Shown: positions 7,611 to 15,129 of the stretch, piece after piece
Position numbering within the stretch: the stretch's first letter is position 1
Layout of the letters: every line of letters begins with the position of its first letter
Notes under the pieces: model-generated
Databases searched by the model: none
Told to the model about the DNA's origin: nothing
What the model saw: only the letters and a program-made list of their open reading frames with translations
Source: Catenuloplanes indicus
GTDB taxonomy: Bacteria; Actinomycetota; Actinomycetes; Mycobacteriales; Micromonosporaceae
NCBI RefSeq assembly: GCF_030813715.1
Contig: NZ_JAUSUZ010000001.1
Coordinates: 5,704,001 to 5,768,000 of the forward strand
Direction of reading: 5' to 3'
DNA length: 64,000 nucleotides
Position numbers and translations under genes: made by a program

Positions 7611-8018
7611 TCAGGGTGCCGTTTCGGGGAGGCCGGCGCCGGCGGCGTCGAGGGCGTCGCGGACGTCCTGGGCGCGGGCGGCGGAGAAGGCGTCGGCGTC
7701 GGCGTAGCGGGTGCTGATGTCGGCGGCGGCGTTGCCGAGGTTCGTGTAGCCCTGGACGTACCAGTAGACGTTGTCGGTGGTGGCGTGCATCGCCTCGCGG
7801 TGGGCCTCCAGGAACCGCAGGTGTTCGGTGAAGGTCTCGGCGGGCTGGGGGTGGGCCGACTCCATGTCGGCGAGCACGCGGCTGGCGTGCGGGAGGTAGT
7901 GGTCCTGGATCTCGGCGATCAGGCCGTGGGCGAACTGGGACATCGCCTCGATGTCCGCCTCGATCCGGCCGTAGTCGCGCAGCCAGGCCGGGCCCAGATC
8001 CTCGTCGGGTGCCGCCAT
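7611..8018 (-). CDS. Small helical ESX-like protein, probable partner of the EspB-like protein
   Basis: A 135-residue protein starting MAAPDEDLGPAWLRDYGRIE, mostly helical, without signal peptide or membrane segment. The ATG at 8018 follows a strong GGAGGGG ribosome site; upstream frame-compatible codons lack one. A YADAD sequence near the C-terminus fits the YxxxD/E secretion signal of type VII substrates. The family is not recognised. It is the first gene of a tight three-gene unit (small protein, 397-residue helical protein, mycosin), which suggests that the first two form a secreted heterodimer processed by the third. Other functions are possible. Confidence 0.75.
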   Translation of the reverse strand: MAAPDEDLGPAWLRDYGRIEADIEAMSQFAHGLIAEIQDHYLPHASRVLADMESAHPQPAETFTEHLRFLEAHREAMHATTDNVYWYVQGYTNLGNAAADISTRYADADAFSAARAQDVRDALDAAGAGLPETAP

Positions 8019-8148
8019 GAGAACCCCTCCCCCAACGCACCGAGAATCGAGATTAACCAATCCTGGGTACGCCTTGGGGGCACCGCGAAGGGGCCGCGGC
8101 GAATTGTCCGGAGGATGCGATTTCTCACATGGTTTGGTTACTCATGTG

Positions 8149-8349
8149 TCATCGAGGCAGTGCGGAGCGTCGCCAAGGCGGTGTGTAGGACGGGCGGGCG
8201 GAGCGTCTCCAGGCCGACGCCGCGGAGGGTGCGGCGTGGGGCTGCGGCCGCGTCAGCGCACGCAGCGCGCCCACCAGTGCGGCGATCTCCTCGGGCGTGG
8301 GCGTGCCGCGGAGGATCCGGAGATCTGGAGCACGGTCGCCGGAGTGCAT
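8149..8349 (-). CDS. accE: Acyl-CoA carboxylase epsilon subunit
   Basis: A 66-residue protein. The segment DLRILRGTPTPEEIAALVG matches the short conserved core of actinobacterial AccE proteins (pattern xVxRGxPTxEElAAL), and the C-terminal AWRRSALPR ending is also typical. AccE binds the beta-subunit hexamer and raises carboxylase activity. It is usually next to the beta gene; here the beta gene (13444-15009) is 5 kb upstream on the same strand, with other genes between. No ribosome site precedes the ATG, but a -10-like TAGTCT lies exactly 6 bases before it, so the mRNA may be leaderless. Confidence 0.82.
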   Translation of the reverse strand: MHSGDRAPDLRILRGTPTPEEIAALVGALRALTRPQPHAAPSAASAWRRSARPSYTPPWRRSALPR

Positions 8350-8355
8350 TAGGTC

Positions 8356-8383
8356 AGACTAAGGCCAGAACGCTTGATAACAA
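8356..8383 (-). promoter_or_regulatory. Candidate accE promoter giving a leaderless transcript
   Basis: On the minus strand TTGTTA (8383-8378), a 16-bp spacer and TAGTCT (8361-8356) resemble -35 and -10 boxes. The predicted start site coincides with the A of the accE ATG (8349). The neighbouring gap 8019-8148 shows no feature I can name. Confidence 0.45.
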
Positions 8384-8452
8384 ACTGATGCGCGTCTCCC
8401 TCGATGTGGGTCAATTGGTGTGATGAGGGCGGGTGCGGGTACGTTCCTCTGG

Positions 8453-11400
8453 ATGTCTGCCCCCGAACTGATCGCGAACCGATACCGGCTGCTCCGGCCG
8501 CTCGGCCAGGGGGGCATGGGCCGGGTCTGGCTGGCCCGCGACGAGGTGCTGCACCGGGACGTCGCGATCAAGGAGCTGGTCCCGCCGCCCGGGCTGACCG
8601 TGGACGAGCGCCGTGAGATGCGGGAACGCTCGCTGCGCGAGGCGCGTGCGATCGCCCGCCTGAACAACATCAACGTGGTACGCGTCTTCGACGTGCTCCG
8701 GACGGACGGCGATCCGTGGATCGTCATGGAGTACGTGGCGTCCCGTTCGCTGCAGGACATCCTGGCCGACGTGGGGCCGGTCGCACCGGCGCGCGGCGTC
8801 GAGATCGGGCTCGGGATGCTCAACGCGCTCCGGGCCGCGCACCGCGCCGGCGTGGTGCACCGTGACGTCAAGCCGGGCAACGTGCTGATCGGCGAGGACG
8901 GCCGGGTCGTGCTCACCGACTTCGGCCTGGCCACCGTGCCCGGCGACCCGAACGTGACCCGCACCGGCCTGGTGCTGGGCTCGCCGGCCTACATCGCGCC
9001 GGAGCGCGCCCGGGACGGCACGGCCGGCCCGCAGGCGGACCTGTGGTCGCTCGGCGCCACGCTCTACGCCGCCGTGGAGGGGCAGTCGCCGTACGCGCGC
9101 CCGTCCGCGATCGGCACGCTGGCCGCGCTGGCCACCGAGCCACCGCCGGTCGCGCGCAACGCGGGACCGCTGCGCCCGGTGCTGGCCGGACTGCTGCGCA
9201 AGGACCCGACGGAGCGGCTGTCCGCCGAGGAGGCCGAGCGCATGCTGATGCGCGCGGCCGGCCGGAAGTCGCGCGCGCCGCTGAACCTGTGGCAGACGCC
9301 ACGCCGCGGACCCGGCGGCGCCCGGATCGGCGGGGACACGCAGTCCTCGCCCGCGGTGCCCGCGCCGCGCCCGCCGCTGGCCACCGGCCCACGGTCGTCG
9401 ATCGCGCCGGTGACCGGCTCGCACCCGCCCATCTTCTCCAAGGGCCGCGCGCCCGCCGCGGAGAACAAACCGCCGCTCGACGCGACCCGGCTGGACGGCA
9501 CGCCGGTCGGCGACGCGACCACGCGCATCCCGGACCGGGACGCGACCACCCGGATCGACCCGCGCACGCTCGCCCGTACCGAGCCCGCCGCGCAGGACAC
9601 CACCACCCGGATCACCGGCGGTCACCTGCTCGGTGGCCGCGACGCGACCACCCGAATCGACCCGCCGAAACGGCCAGGAGCTGCGGGAACGTCGGTTTCG
9701 GTCACCCCGGGCGCGGGCACGCCGGGCGGCGGTTCACAATCGAATGCAGCCGGCGGTACGTCCGCGCCGGACGAGACCACCGTCGTGCCGCCCCTCTCGG
9801 GCGCCGACGCTTCGAGGCCGGGCTCCATCAAGCCGGGCTCCGCCGAGCCGGACGCGGCTGACCCGGGTGCAGCCGGAGTCGCCGCGTCCGGCTCGGCCAC
9901 CGCCCCGGCTGTCCGGAACAACCCCAGGATCGACCCACTGGGTACGGGTGCCAGCGGCGCGTTCCCGGTGATCAGCGGCTTCGGCGGGCGCACCGCAGGC
10001 CCGGTCTTCGGCACCGGCCTGCCCACCACTCCCGCGACCTCCGCGTCCGGCGCACCGGCCGCCACCGAGCGCACGGGCGGCACCGGGAGCGCGGCCGGCG
10101 CCGGCCGCGCGGGCGCCACAGGAACCGCGGGCGGCACCGGCAGTGCACCCGACACCGGCGGCGACGAGGCCACCGCGGAGAAGCCGGAATCCAGCGGCGA
10201 CGCCGATTCCACCGGCAACGCCGGTTCCAGCTTCGCTGCGGGTTCCACGGACGAGCCGCGCATCACGGACGAGCCGGCGACCGGGGACAAGCCGAACGCC
10301 GGCGATGCGCCGGCCGACGAGGCGGGATCCGCCGAGACGCGCAGCGCGACGGCGGACGACGCCGGCGCGTCCGCGGACGACGCCGAGGCCGCCACCACGG
10401 ACGCCGACGCCAGCGGCCAGCCCGCCACACGCGAGGCGGCAGCGACAACACCGGCCGCGGCCGGTGACGGCGCGGCGGAGACGCCCGAGGCCGGCAGCGA
10501 GACGATCAGCGTCACCGGAGCCACGGGCACCGGCGCCGAGGACACCACTGCTCCGGACGACACCGACGGCACCACGATCATCCGATCCGGCCCGGCGGAT
10601 GCCACCAGCGTGATCAGCACGCCGGCCGGGTCCGCCGCTCCGGCCCGTACCCCCGATGGGTCCGAAGGGTCTGCCGCGGACAGCGACTGGGCGCGTGCCG
10701 CCTGGGCGCGCACCAACCCGGACGCCACCGCGGTGGTCCCGCAGAGCCCGGTGCCGGCGCAGGCCGCGAAGACCGGCCGGCCGAACCGGGGTGACGGGAA
10801 GAAGACGCTGGGTGCGCCGCTGGCCCGGTTCGCCCGGTCCGCGCCGCGCGACGACTACGACGACCGTACGCAGGTGGTCGGCACGCCGTCGGCCGGCTAC
10901 GACGACTACGACGAGAAGCCCGCGCCGAGCGGTCCGTCCCGGCTGGCCGCCGACCCACGCCTGTGGGTGGTGATCGCGCTGGTCATCGCCGTGATCGTCG
11001 CGGTGGCGCTGATCGTGCCGCGGTTGACCGACGACGACGGCGAGAACGCGGCGCCCGCGCCGACCTCGCCGGCACCGGCGCCGTCGGCCACGCCGAGCAG
11101 TGCGGCGCCGCGTCCGACCGGCAGCCCGGCCCCGGGCGTGCCGGCGCTGACCATGCCGGCCGGCTGGCGCACCTATGACAGCCCCAACGGCTGGAGCGTG
11201 CCGATCCCGGCGACCTGGCAGGCGAACAACCTCGGCTCGAGCATCGAGTTCCGGGAGACCGGCGGCGGTGGCCGGTACATGCTGATCACGCAGATGGCGA
11301 ACACCAACCAGGACGCCAAGGCCGCGGTCACCGGGATCGAGCAGGAGCGCCGGTACGAGTGGGAGCAGTACCAGCTCATCAAGATCGAGAGCGTGGACTA

Positions 11401-11602
11401 CTTCGACAGCGCCGCCGACTGGGAGTTCGCGTACGGGCCGCCCGGTAACTACCGCAACCACGTGCTCATCCGGCACTTCGTGACCGCGCCGGACCGGGCG
11501 TACCAGATCTACTGGGGTACGCCGGACAACGTGTGGAACGACGAGGAGAACCAGCGTCAGTTCGATCTGATCGTGGCGCTCTTCAAACCGGACAAGGACT
11601 GA
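8453..11602 (+). CDS. Transmembrane Ser/Thr protein kinase, PknB family
   Basis: A protein of about 1049 residues. The kinase domain (about 10-265) has the glycine loop GQGGMGRVW, the Lys in VAIKEL, the catalytic loop HRDVKPGN, DFG, and the activation segment ending GSPAYIAPER. A cytoplasmic linker of some 550 residues, rich in Ala/Thr/Gly/Pro, follows and contains repeated DATTRI-like blocks (four between about residues 355 and 405) that could be phospho-Thr sites. A transmembrane helix starts at about residue 837 (LWVVIALVIAVIVAVALIV), then an external domain of about 165 residues with no recognised family. ATG 8453 places the conserved IANRYRLL start near residue 7; an ATG at 8420 is also in frame. 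Its signal and targets are unknown. Confidence 0.92.
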   Translation: MSAPELIANRYRLLRPLGQGGMGRVWLARDEVLHRDVAIKELVPPPGLTVDERREMRERSLREARAIARLNNINVVRVFDVLRTDGDPWIVMEYVASRSLQDILADVGPVAPARGVEIGLGMLNALRAAHRAGVVHRDVKPGNVLIGEDGRVVLTDFGLATVPGDPNVTRTGLVLGSPAYIAPERARDGTAGPQADLWSLGATLYAAVEGQSPYARPSAIGTLAALATEPPPVARNAGPLRPVLAGLLRKDPTERLSAEEAERMLMRAAGRKSRAPLNLWQTPRRGPGGARIGGDTQSSPAVPAPRPPLATGPRSSIAPVTGSHPPIFSKGRAPAAENKPPLDATRLDGTPVGDATTRIPDRDATTRIDPRTLARTEPAAQDTTTRITGGHLLGGRDATTRIDPPKRPGAAGTSVSVTPGAGTPGGGSQSNAAGGTSAPDETTVVPPLSGADASRPGSIKPGSAEPDAADPGAAGVAASGSATAPAVRNNPRIDPLGTGASGAFPVISGFGGRTAGPVFGTGLPTTPATSASGAPAATERTGGTGSAAGAGRAGATGTAGGTGSAPDTGGDEATAEKPESSGDADSTGNAGSSFAAGSTDEPRITDEPATGDKPNAGDAPADEAGSAETRSATADDAGASADDAEAATTDADASGQPATREAAATTPAAAGDGAAETPEAGSETISVTGATGTGAEDTTAPDDTDGTTIIRSGPADATSVISTPAGSAAPARTPDGSEGSAADSDWARAAWARTNPDATAVVPQSPVPAQAAKTGRPNRGDGKKTLGAPLARFARSAPRDDYDDRTQVVGTPSAGYDDYDEKPAPSGPSRLAADPRLWVVIALVIAVIVAVALIVPRLTDDDGENAAPAPTSPAPAPSATPSSAAPRPTGSPAPGVPALTMPAGWRTYDSPNGWSVPIPATWQANNLGSSIEFRETGGGGRYMLITQMANTNQDAKAAVTGIEQERRYEWEQYQLIKIESVDYFDSAADWEFAYGPPGNYRNHVLIRHFVTAPDRAYQIYWGTPDNVWNDEENQRQFDLIVALFKPDKD

Positions 11603-11676
11603 CGTCCCTCGCTCTCCGCATGCGTAGATCTGCCACCTGGCGGGTATCCACCGTGCAACGGAGAGAGGAGGACGAC

Positions 11677-11922
11677 GTGAGCTACTACAAGCGGCACTGC
11701 ACCAGAACCGCAGTCGCGATGTGGACGATCGCCGCCACCGTCTTGACGGTGGCGAGCGCCGGCACCGCGTTGCTGATAGCGCTCTCGGCGGTCGTCATCA
11801 TTTCCGTGGCCGCGGTCGGGTCATGGTTTCTGCTGCACCGTGCGGTGCCGCAGCGGGTGCGGAATGCCGTGCCCGTGGGAACGCCGATGCGGGTTCCCGT
11901 TGGCGCACGCCGTCAGGCCTGA
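11677..11922 (+). CDS. Small membrane protein, function unknown
   Basis: An 81-residue protein starting with GTG after a very strong GAGAGAGGAGG ribosome site. A short charged start (VSYYKRHCTRT) is followed by two adjoining hydrophobic stretches (about residues 14-53) and a basic, Pro/Val-rich tail. It could be a two-helix membrane hairpin. It starts 75 bp after the kinase stop and ends in a strong hairpin terminator, so it may be co-transcribed with the kinase. No family recognised. Confidence 0.7.
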   Translation: MSYYKRHCTRTAVAMWTIAATVLTVASAGTALLIALSAVVIISVAAVGSWFLLHRAVPQRVRNAVPVGTPMRVPVGARRQA

Positions 11923-11930
11923 AACACCGA

Positions 11931-11969
11931 AACGGCGACAGCCGGACGATGAGGTCCGCTGTCGCCGTT
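11931..11969. terminator. Strong bidirectional hairpin terminator
   Basis: AACGGCGACAGC (11931-11942) pairs perfectly with GCTGTCGCCGTT (11958-11969), with extra pairing inside the loop (GGAC with GTCC). It sits between the convergent small membrane protein gene and the Asp-Leu-repeat protein gene. Confidence 0.75.
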
Positions 11970-12012
11970 CGCTGTTCTGCCGAACCGGTTCCGGAACGAT
12001 TCCCGGGGCGGG

Positions 12013-12073
12013 TCAGAGCAGGTCGAGGTCCAGGTCGAGGTCCAGATCGAGGTCCAGGTCCAGGTCGATGTCG
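12013..12073. repeat. Short tandem repeat encoding the Asp-Leu tail
   Basis: GGTCGA and GGTCCA hexamers alternate across about 55 bp (plus-strand view), encoding the Asp-Leu repeats of the secreted protein. Such arrays are prone to length change by slippage in whole 6-bp units, which would keep the reading frame. Confidence 0.75.
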
Positions 12074-12408
12074 ACGTCGTTCAGGATGCCGTCGTCGTCC
12101 CAGTCGCCGCTGTCACCGTCACTGCCGTTGTCGTCACTGCTGCTGTCGTCCAGCGAGTCCGCGACCGCGTCGACGTTGTCCTCGCTGCACTCGTAGTCGT
12201 GCGCGGCCAGCCACTTGATGATCAGCCACTTGAGCTTGGCCTCGGCCTCGTCCTCGTCGGAGGACTGCGAGTAGCCGCTGCCGTGCGAGTTACCGTGGCC
12301 GTGCGATCCGCCCGCGGACGCGGCTCCGGCGGAACCCAGCGCCATTCCGGTGAAGAGCACCGAGCCGGCAGCGAGCACGGCCAGACGGCGAAGCTTGGTG
12401 TTACGCAT
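12013..12408 (-). CDS. Secreted acidic protein with C-terminal Asp-Leu repeat
   Basis: A 131-residue protein with a clear signal peptide (MRNTKLRRLAVLAAGSVLF, cleavage likely after the Ala-Ser-Ala around residue 32). The mature part has a Gly/Ser/His stretch, an acidic segment with DWDDDGILNDVD (reminiscent of calcium-binding repeat loops), and ends in about seven alternating Asp-Leu pairs. One Cys in the mature part (YECSE) prevents an internal disulfide. Function unknown; a calcium- or surface-binding role is a guess from composition. It is probably monocistronic, because convergent and divergent genes flank it. Confidence 0.7.
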   Translation of the reverse strand: MRNTKLRRLAVLAAGSVLFTGMALGSAGAASAGGSHGHGNSHGSGYSQSSDEDEAEAKLKWLIIKWLAAHDYECSEDNVDAVADSLDDSSSDDNGSDGDSGDWDDDGILNDVDIDLDLDLDLDLDLDLDLL

Positions 12409-12605
12409 GATTGTTCGTTCCCCCGTGGGTGTCGATGTGTGTGAGCGTCAGCGCGGCCGCGTGCGGTCCGGTGATGCTCGCCCTGGCCGACTATGCCGCC
12501 TGTGCCGGGACCGTTGCGACGAACGAAGGACATTCGGCCGGTACGCGAGAACTCCGCACTTCCTTCCCAGGAGTCTCCGGGCGACCTGGGCTAGGCTGCC
12601 GAGCT

Positions 12606-13343
12606 GTGTCGATCGACAGCCTGACTGATCTGCGGGACCAGCTCCTCGGTGCGCAACCGGACCCGCCGTTCCTGCTCGTCCTCATCACGGCGCTGGTCGC
12701 GCTGGCCGTGGTTTTCGTGCGCGTGACCTGGCGGGTGGGCCGCAACGCGATCACGATCGCGCACGAAGGCGGGCACGCGCTCGCCGCCGTGCTCACCGGC
12801 CGCCGGCTGACCGGCATCAAGCTGCACTCGGACACGTCCGGGCTGACGCTATCGGCCGGGCGCCCGACCGGGCCCGGCATGACGTTCACGCTGCTGGCCG
12901 GCTACGTGGCGCCGTCGCTGATCGGCCTGCTCGGCGCGTGGCTGCTCGGCGGCAACCGGATCACGCTGCTGCTCTGGATCACGGTGGCCGCGCTGCTGGC
13001 GATGCTCATCATGATCCGGAACGTGTACGGCATCGTGTCGATCCTGGTCACCGGCGCGATCGTGTTCGGCGTCTCGTGGTACGCCGAGCCGGAGGTGCAG
13101 GCCGCGTTCGCGTACACCGGGGTGTGGTTCCTGCTGATCGGCGGCGTGCGGCCGGTCTTCGAACTGCAGTCGATGCGCAGCTGGGGGCGGATGCCGCAGT
13201 CGGACGCGGACCAGCTGGCCGGCATCACCCGGATCCCGGCGATCTTCTGGGTCGGCGTGTTCCTGGCGGTGAACCTGGCCGCACTGGCCGGCGGCTTACT
13301 GCTGCTCGCCGGTGCTTATCTTCCCGCCATCACGTTGAACTAG
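12606..13343 (+). CDS. M50-like membrane metalloprotease
   Basis: A 245-residue polytopic membrane protein. The first hydrophobic helix is followed by IAHEGGHALAAVLTGR (His53, Glu54, His57), a HExxH zinc site of the site-2-protease/M50 type, and five or so further membrane helices. It belongs to the compact group of M50-like proteins common in actinobacteria. A third zinc ligand (an NxxPxxxxDG-type motif) is not evident, so activity is not proven. The GTG at 12606 is chosen because it opens a normal cytoplasmic lead of about 20 residues. Its last codons are part of a 24-bp sequence that is repeated just downstream. Confidence 0.8.
   Translation: MSIDSLTDLRDQLLGAQPDPPFLLVLITALVALAVVFVRVTWRVGRNAITIAHEGGHALAAVLTGRRLTGIKLHSDTSGLTLSAGRPTGPGMTFTLLAGYVAPSLIGLLGAWLLGGNRITLLLWITVAALLAMLIMIRNVYGIVSILVTGAIVFGVSWYAEPEVQAAFAYTGVWFLLIGGVRPVFELQSMRSWGRMPQSDADQLAGITRIPAIFWVGVFLAVNLAALAGGLLLLAGAYLPAITLN
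13319..13342 (+). repeat. 24-bp direct repeat, copy 1 (3' end of the M50-like gene)
   Basis: TCTTCCCGCCATCACGTTGA plus ACTA at the end of the protease gene; it contains the last codons. Copy 2 at 13382 differs at one base. Confidence 0.8.
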
Positions 13344-13381
13344 CGTGTCGTGCGCGGTGGCCGATGTGTGGTGGTCGTCTG

Positions 13382-13405
13382 TCTTCCCGCCATCACGCTG
13401 AACTA
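13382..13405 (+). repeat. 24-bp direct repeat, copy 2
   Basis: Matches copy 1 at 23 of 24 positions (C instead of T at position 17). It lies 39 bp beyond copy 1 in non-coding DNA before the terminator. Confidence 0.8.
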
Positions 13406-13406
13406 A

Positions 13407-13435
13407 CTTCGGTACGGCCGCTGCCGTACCCGAAG
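13407..13435. terminator. Hairpin terminator between convergent genes
   Basis: GGTACGGC (13411-13418) pairs with GCCGTACC (13423-13430) around a 4-base loop, extended by CTTC/GAAG with one bulge. It separates the M50-like gene (rightward) from the carboxylase beta gene (leftward). Confidence 0.7.
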
Positions 13436-13443
13436 CACGTTCT

Positions 13444-15009
13444 CTACAGCGGGATGTTGCCGTGCTTCTTCGGCGGCAGCGTCTCCCGCTTGGTGCGGAG
13501 CGCGCGCAGGCCACGGATCAGGTGCGCGCGCGTCTCCGACGGCTTGATCACCGCGTCCACGTAGCCACGCTCCGCCGCCGTGTACGGGTTCGCCAGCGTG
13601 TCCTCGTAGTCCGCGACCAGCTCCGCGCGCAGCGCCGCCGGATCGCCCGCCGCGGCCAGCTCCGCGCGGTACAGGATGTTCACCGCGCCCTGCGCGCCCA
13701 TCACCGCGATCTGCGCGGTCGGCCACGCCAGATTCAGGTCCGCGCCCAGGTGCTTCGAACCCATCACGTCGTACGCGCCGCCGTACGCCTTGCGGGTGAT
13801 CACGGTCAGCTTCGGCACGGTGGCCTCGGCGTACGCGTACAGCAGCTTCGCGCCGCGCCGGATGATCCCGTCCCACTCCTGGCCGGTGCCGGGCAGGAAA
13901 CCGGGCACGTCCACCAGCGTCAGCACCGGGATGTTGAAGGCGTCGCAGGTGCGCACGAACCGGGCCGCCTTCTCCGACGCCGCGATGTCCAGGCAGCCGG
14001 CCAGGTGCGTCGGCTGGTTCGCCACCACGCCGACCGGTCGGCCCTCCACCCGGCCGAAGCCGACCACGATGTTCGGCGCGTAGAGCGGCTGCACTTCCAG
14101 GAAGTCGTCGACCAGCCGTTCGATCACGGTGTGCATGTCGTACGGCTGGTTCGCCGAGTCCGGGACCAGCGTGTCCAGCTCGTCGTCCGGGCTCAGGTCC
14201 GGGTCCGCGTCGAAGACCGGCGGGTCGTCCAGGTTGTTCGACGGCAGGTAGGACAGCAGCGCCTTGACGTACTCGACCGCGTCCTCCTCGTCGGAGGCCA
14301 GATAGTGCGCGTTGCCGCTGGTGGTGTTGTGCGTGCGGGCCCCGCCCAGCTCCTCCATGCCGACGTCCTCGCCGGTCACCGTCCTGATCACGTCCGGCCC
14401 GGTGATGAACATGTGCGAGGTCTTGTCGACCATCACGGTGAAGTCGGTGACCGCGGGGGAGTAGACCGCGCCGCCCGCGCACGGGCCCATCACCAGCGAG
14501 ATCTGCGGGATCACGCCGGACGCGCGCACGTTCCGGAAGAAGATCTCGCCGTACAGGCCGAGGCTGACCACGCCCTCCTGGATCCGCGCGCCGCCGGAGT
14601 CGTTGATGCCGATCACCGGGCAGCCGGTCTTCATCGCCAGGTCCATCACCTTGACGATCTTCTCGCCGAAGACCTCGCCCAGCGAACCGCCGAAGACCGT
14701 GAAGTCCTGCGCGAACACGCACACCTGCCGGCCGTCGATCGTGCCGTAGCCGGTGACCACACCGTCCCCGTACGGCCGGTTGCGCTCCTGCCCGAAGGCC
14801 GTCGAACGGTGCCGGGCCAGCGCGTCCAGCTCGACGAAGGAGCCCTCGTCGAGCAGCATCGCGATGCGCTCCCGCGCCGTTCTCTTGCCGCGTGCGTGCT
14901 GCTTCTCGACCGCGCGCGCCGAGCCCGCGTGCACGGCCTCGTCGACGCGGCGATCCAGGTCGGCCAGCCGGCCCGCGGTGGTGTGCGGATTGACGTCGGT
15001 GTCGGTCAC
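13444..15009 (-). CDS. accB: Acyl-CoA carboxylase beta subunit (carboxyltransferase)
   Basis: A 521-residue carboxyltransferase of the PccB/AccD type. It has both crotonase-like halves, with [16 protein letters not shown] (first oxyanion loop), the [12 protein letters not shown] segment, [16 protein letters not shown] and the C-terminal KKHGNIPL ending typical of the family. It transfers carboxyl from biotin to acetyl- or propionyl-CoA. The GTG at 15009 begins [11 protein letters not shown] and matches the usual length; the frame happens to stay open far upstream but that part is antisense to another gene. Partners in the window are the alpha subunit fragment at 1-214, accE and birA. Acetyl versus propionyl preference is not certain. 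Confidence 0.94.
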   Translation of the reverse strand: MTDTDVNPHTTAGRLADLDRRVDEAVHAGSARAVEKQHARGKRTARERIAMLLDEGSFVELDALARHRSTAFGQERNRPYGDGVVTGYGTIDGRQVCVFAQDFTVFGGSLGEVFGEKIVKVMDLAMKTGCPVIGINDSGGARIQEGVVSLGLYGEIFFRNVRASGVIPQISLVMGPCAGGAVYSPAVTDFTVMVDKTSHMFITGPDVIRTVTGEDVGMEELGGARTHNTTSGNAHYLASDEEDAVEYVKALLSYLPSNNLDDPPVFDADPDLSPDDELDTLVPDSANQPYDMHTVIERLVDDFLEVQPLYAPNIVVGFGRVEGRPVGVVANQPTHLAGCLDIAASEKAARFVRTCDAFNIPVLTLVDVPGFLPGTGQEWDGIIRRGAKLLYAYAEATVPKLTVITRKAYGGAYDVMGSKHLGADLNLAWPTAQIAVMGAQGAVNILYRAELAAAGDPAALRAELVADYEDTLANPYTAAERGYVDAVIKPSETRAHLIRGLRALRTKRETLPPKKHGNIPL

Positions 15010-15129
15010 ACCTCGGATCGTATGGCCAATCCGGGCTCCGTGTGAGAGGTGCTCTCGCTCAATCGTTCGGGGGCGTACCGCCGACATTGCCCGTTTCGTT
15101 ACAAGTGGCGTGACGATAGGGACCCCGCG

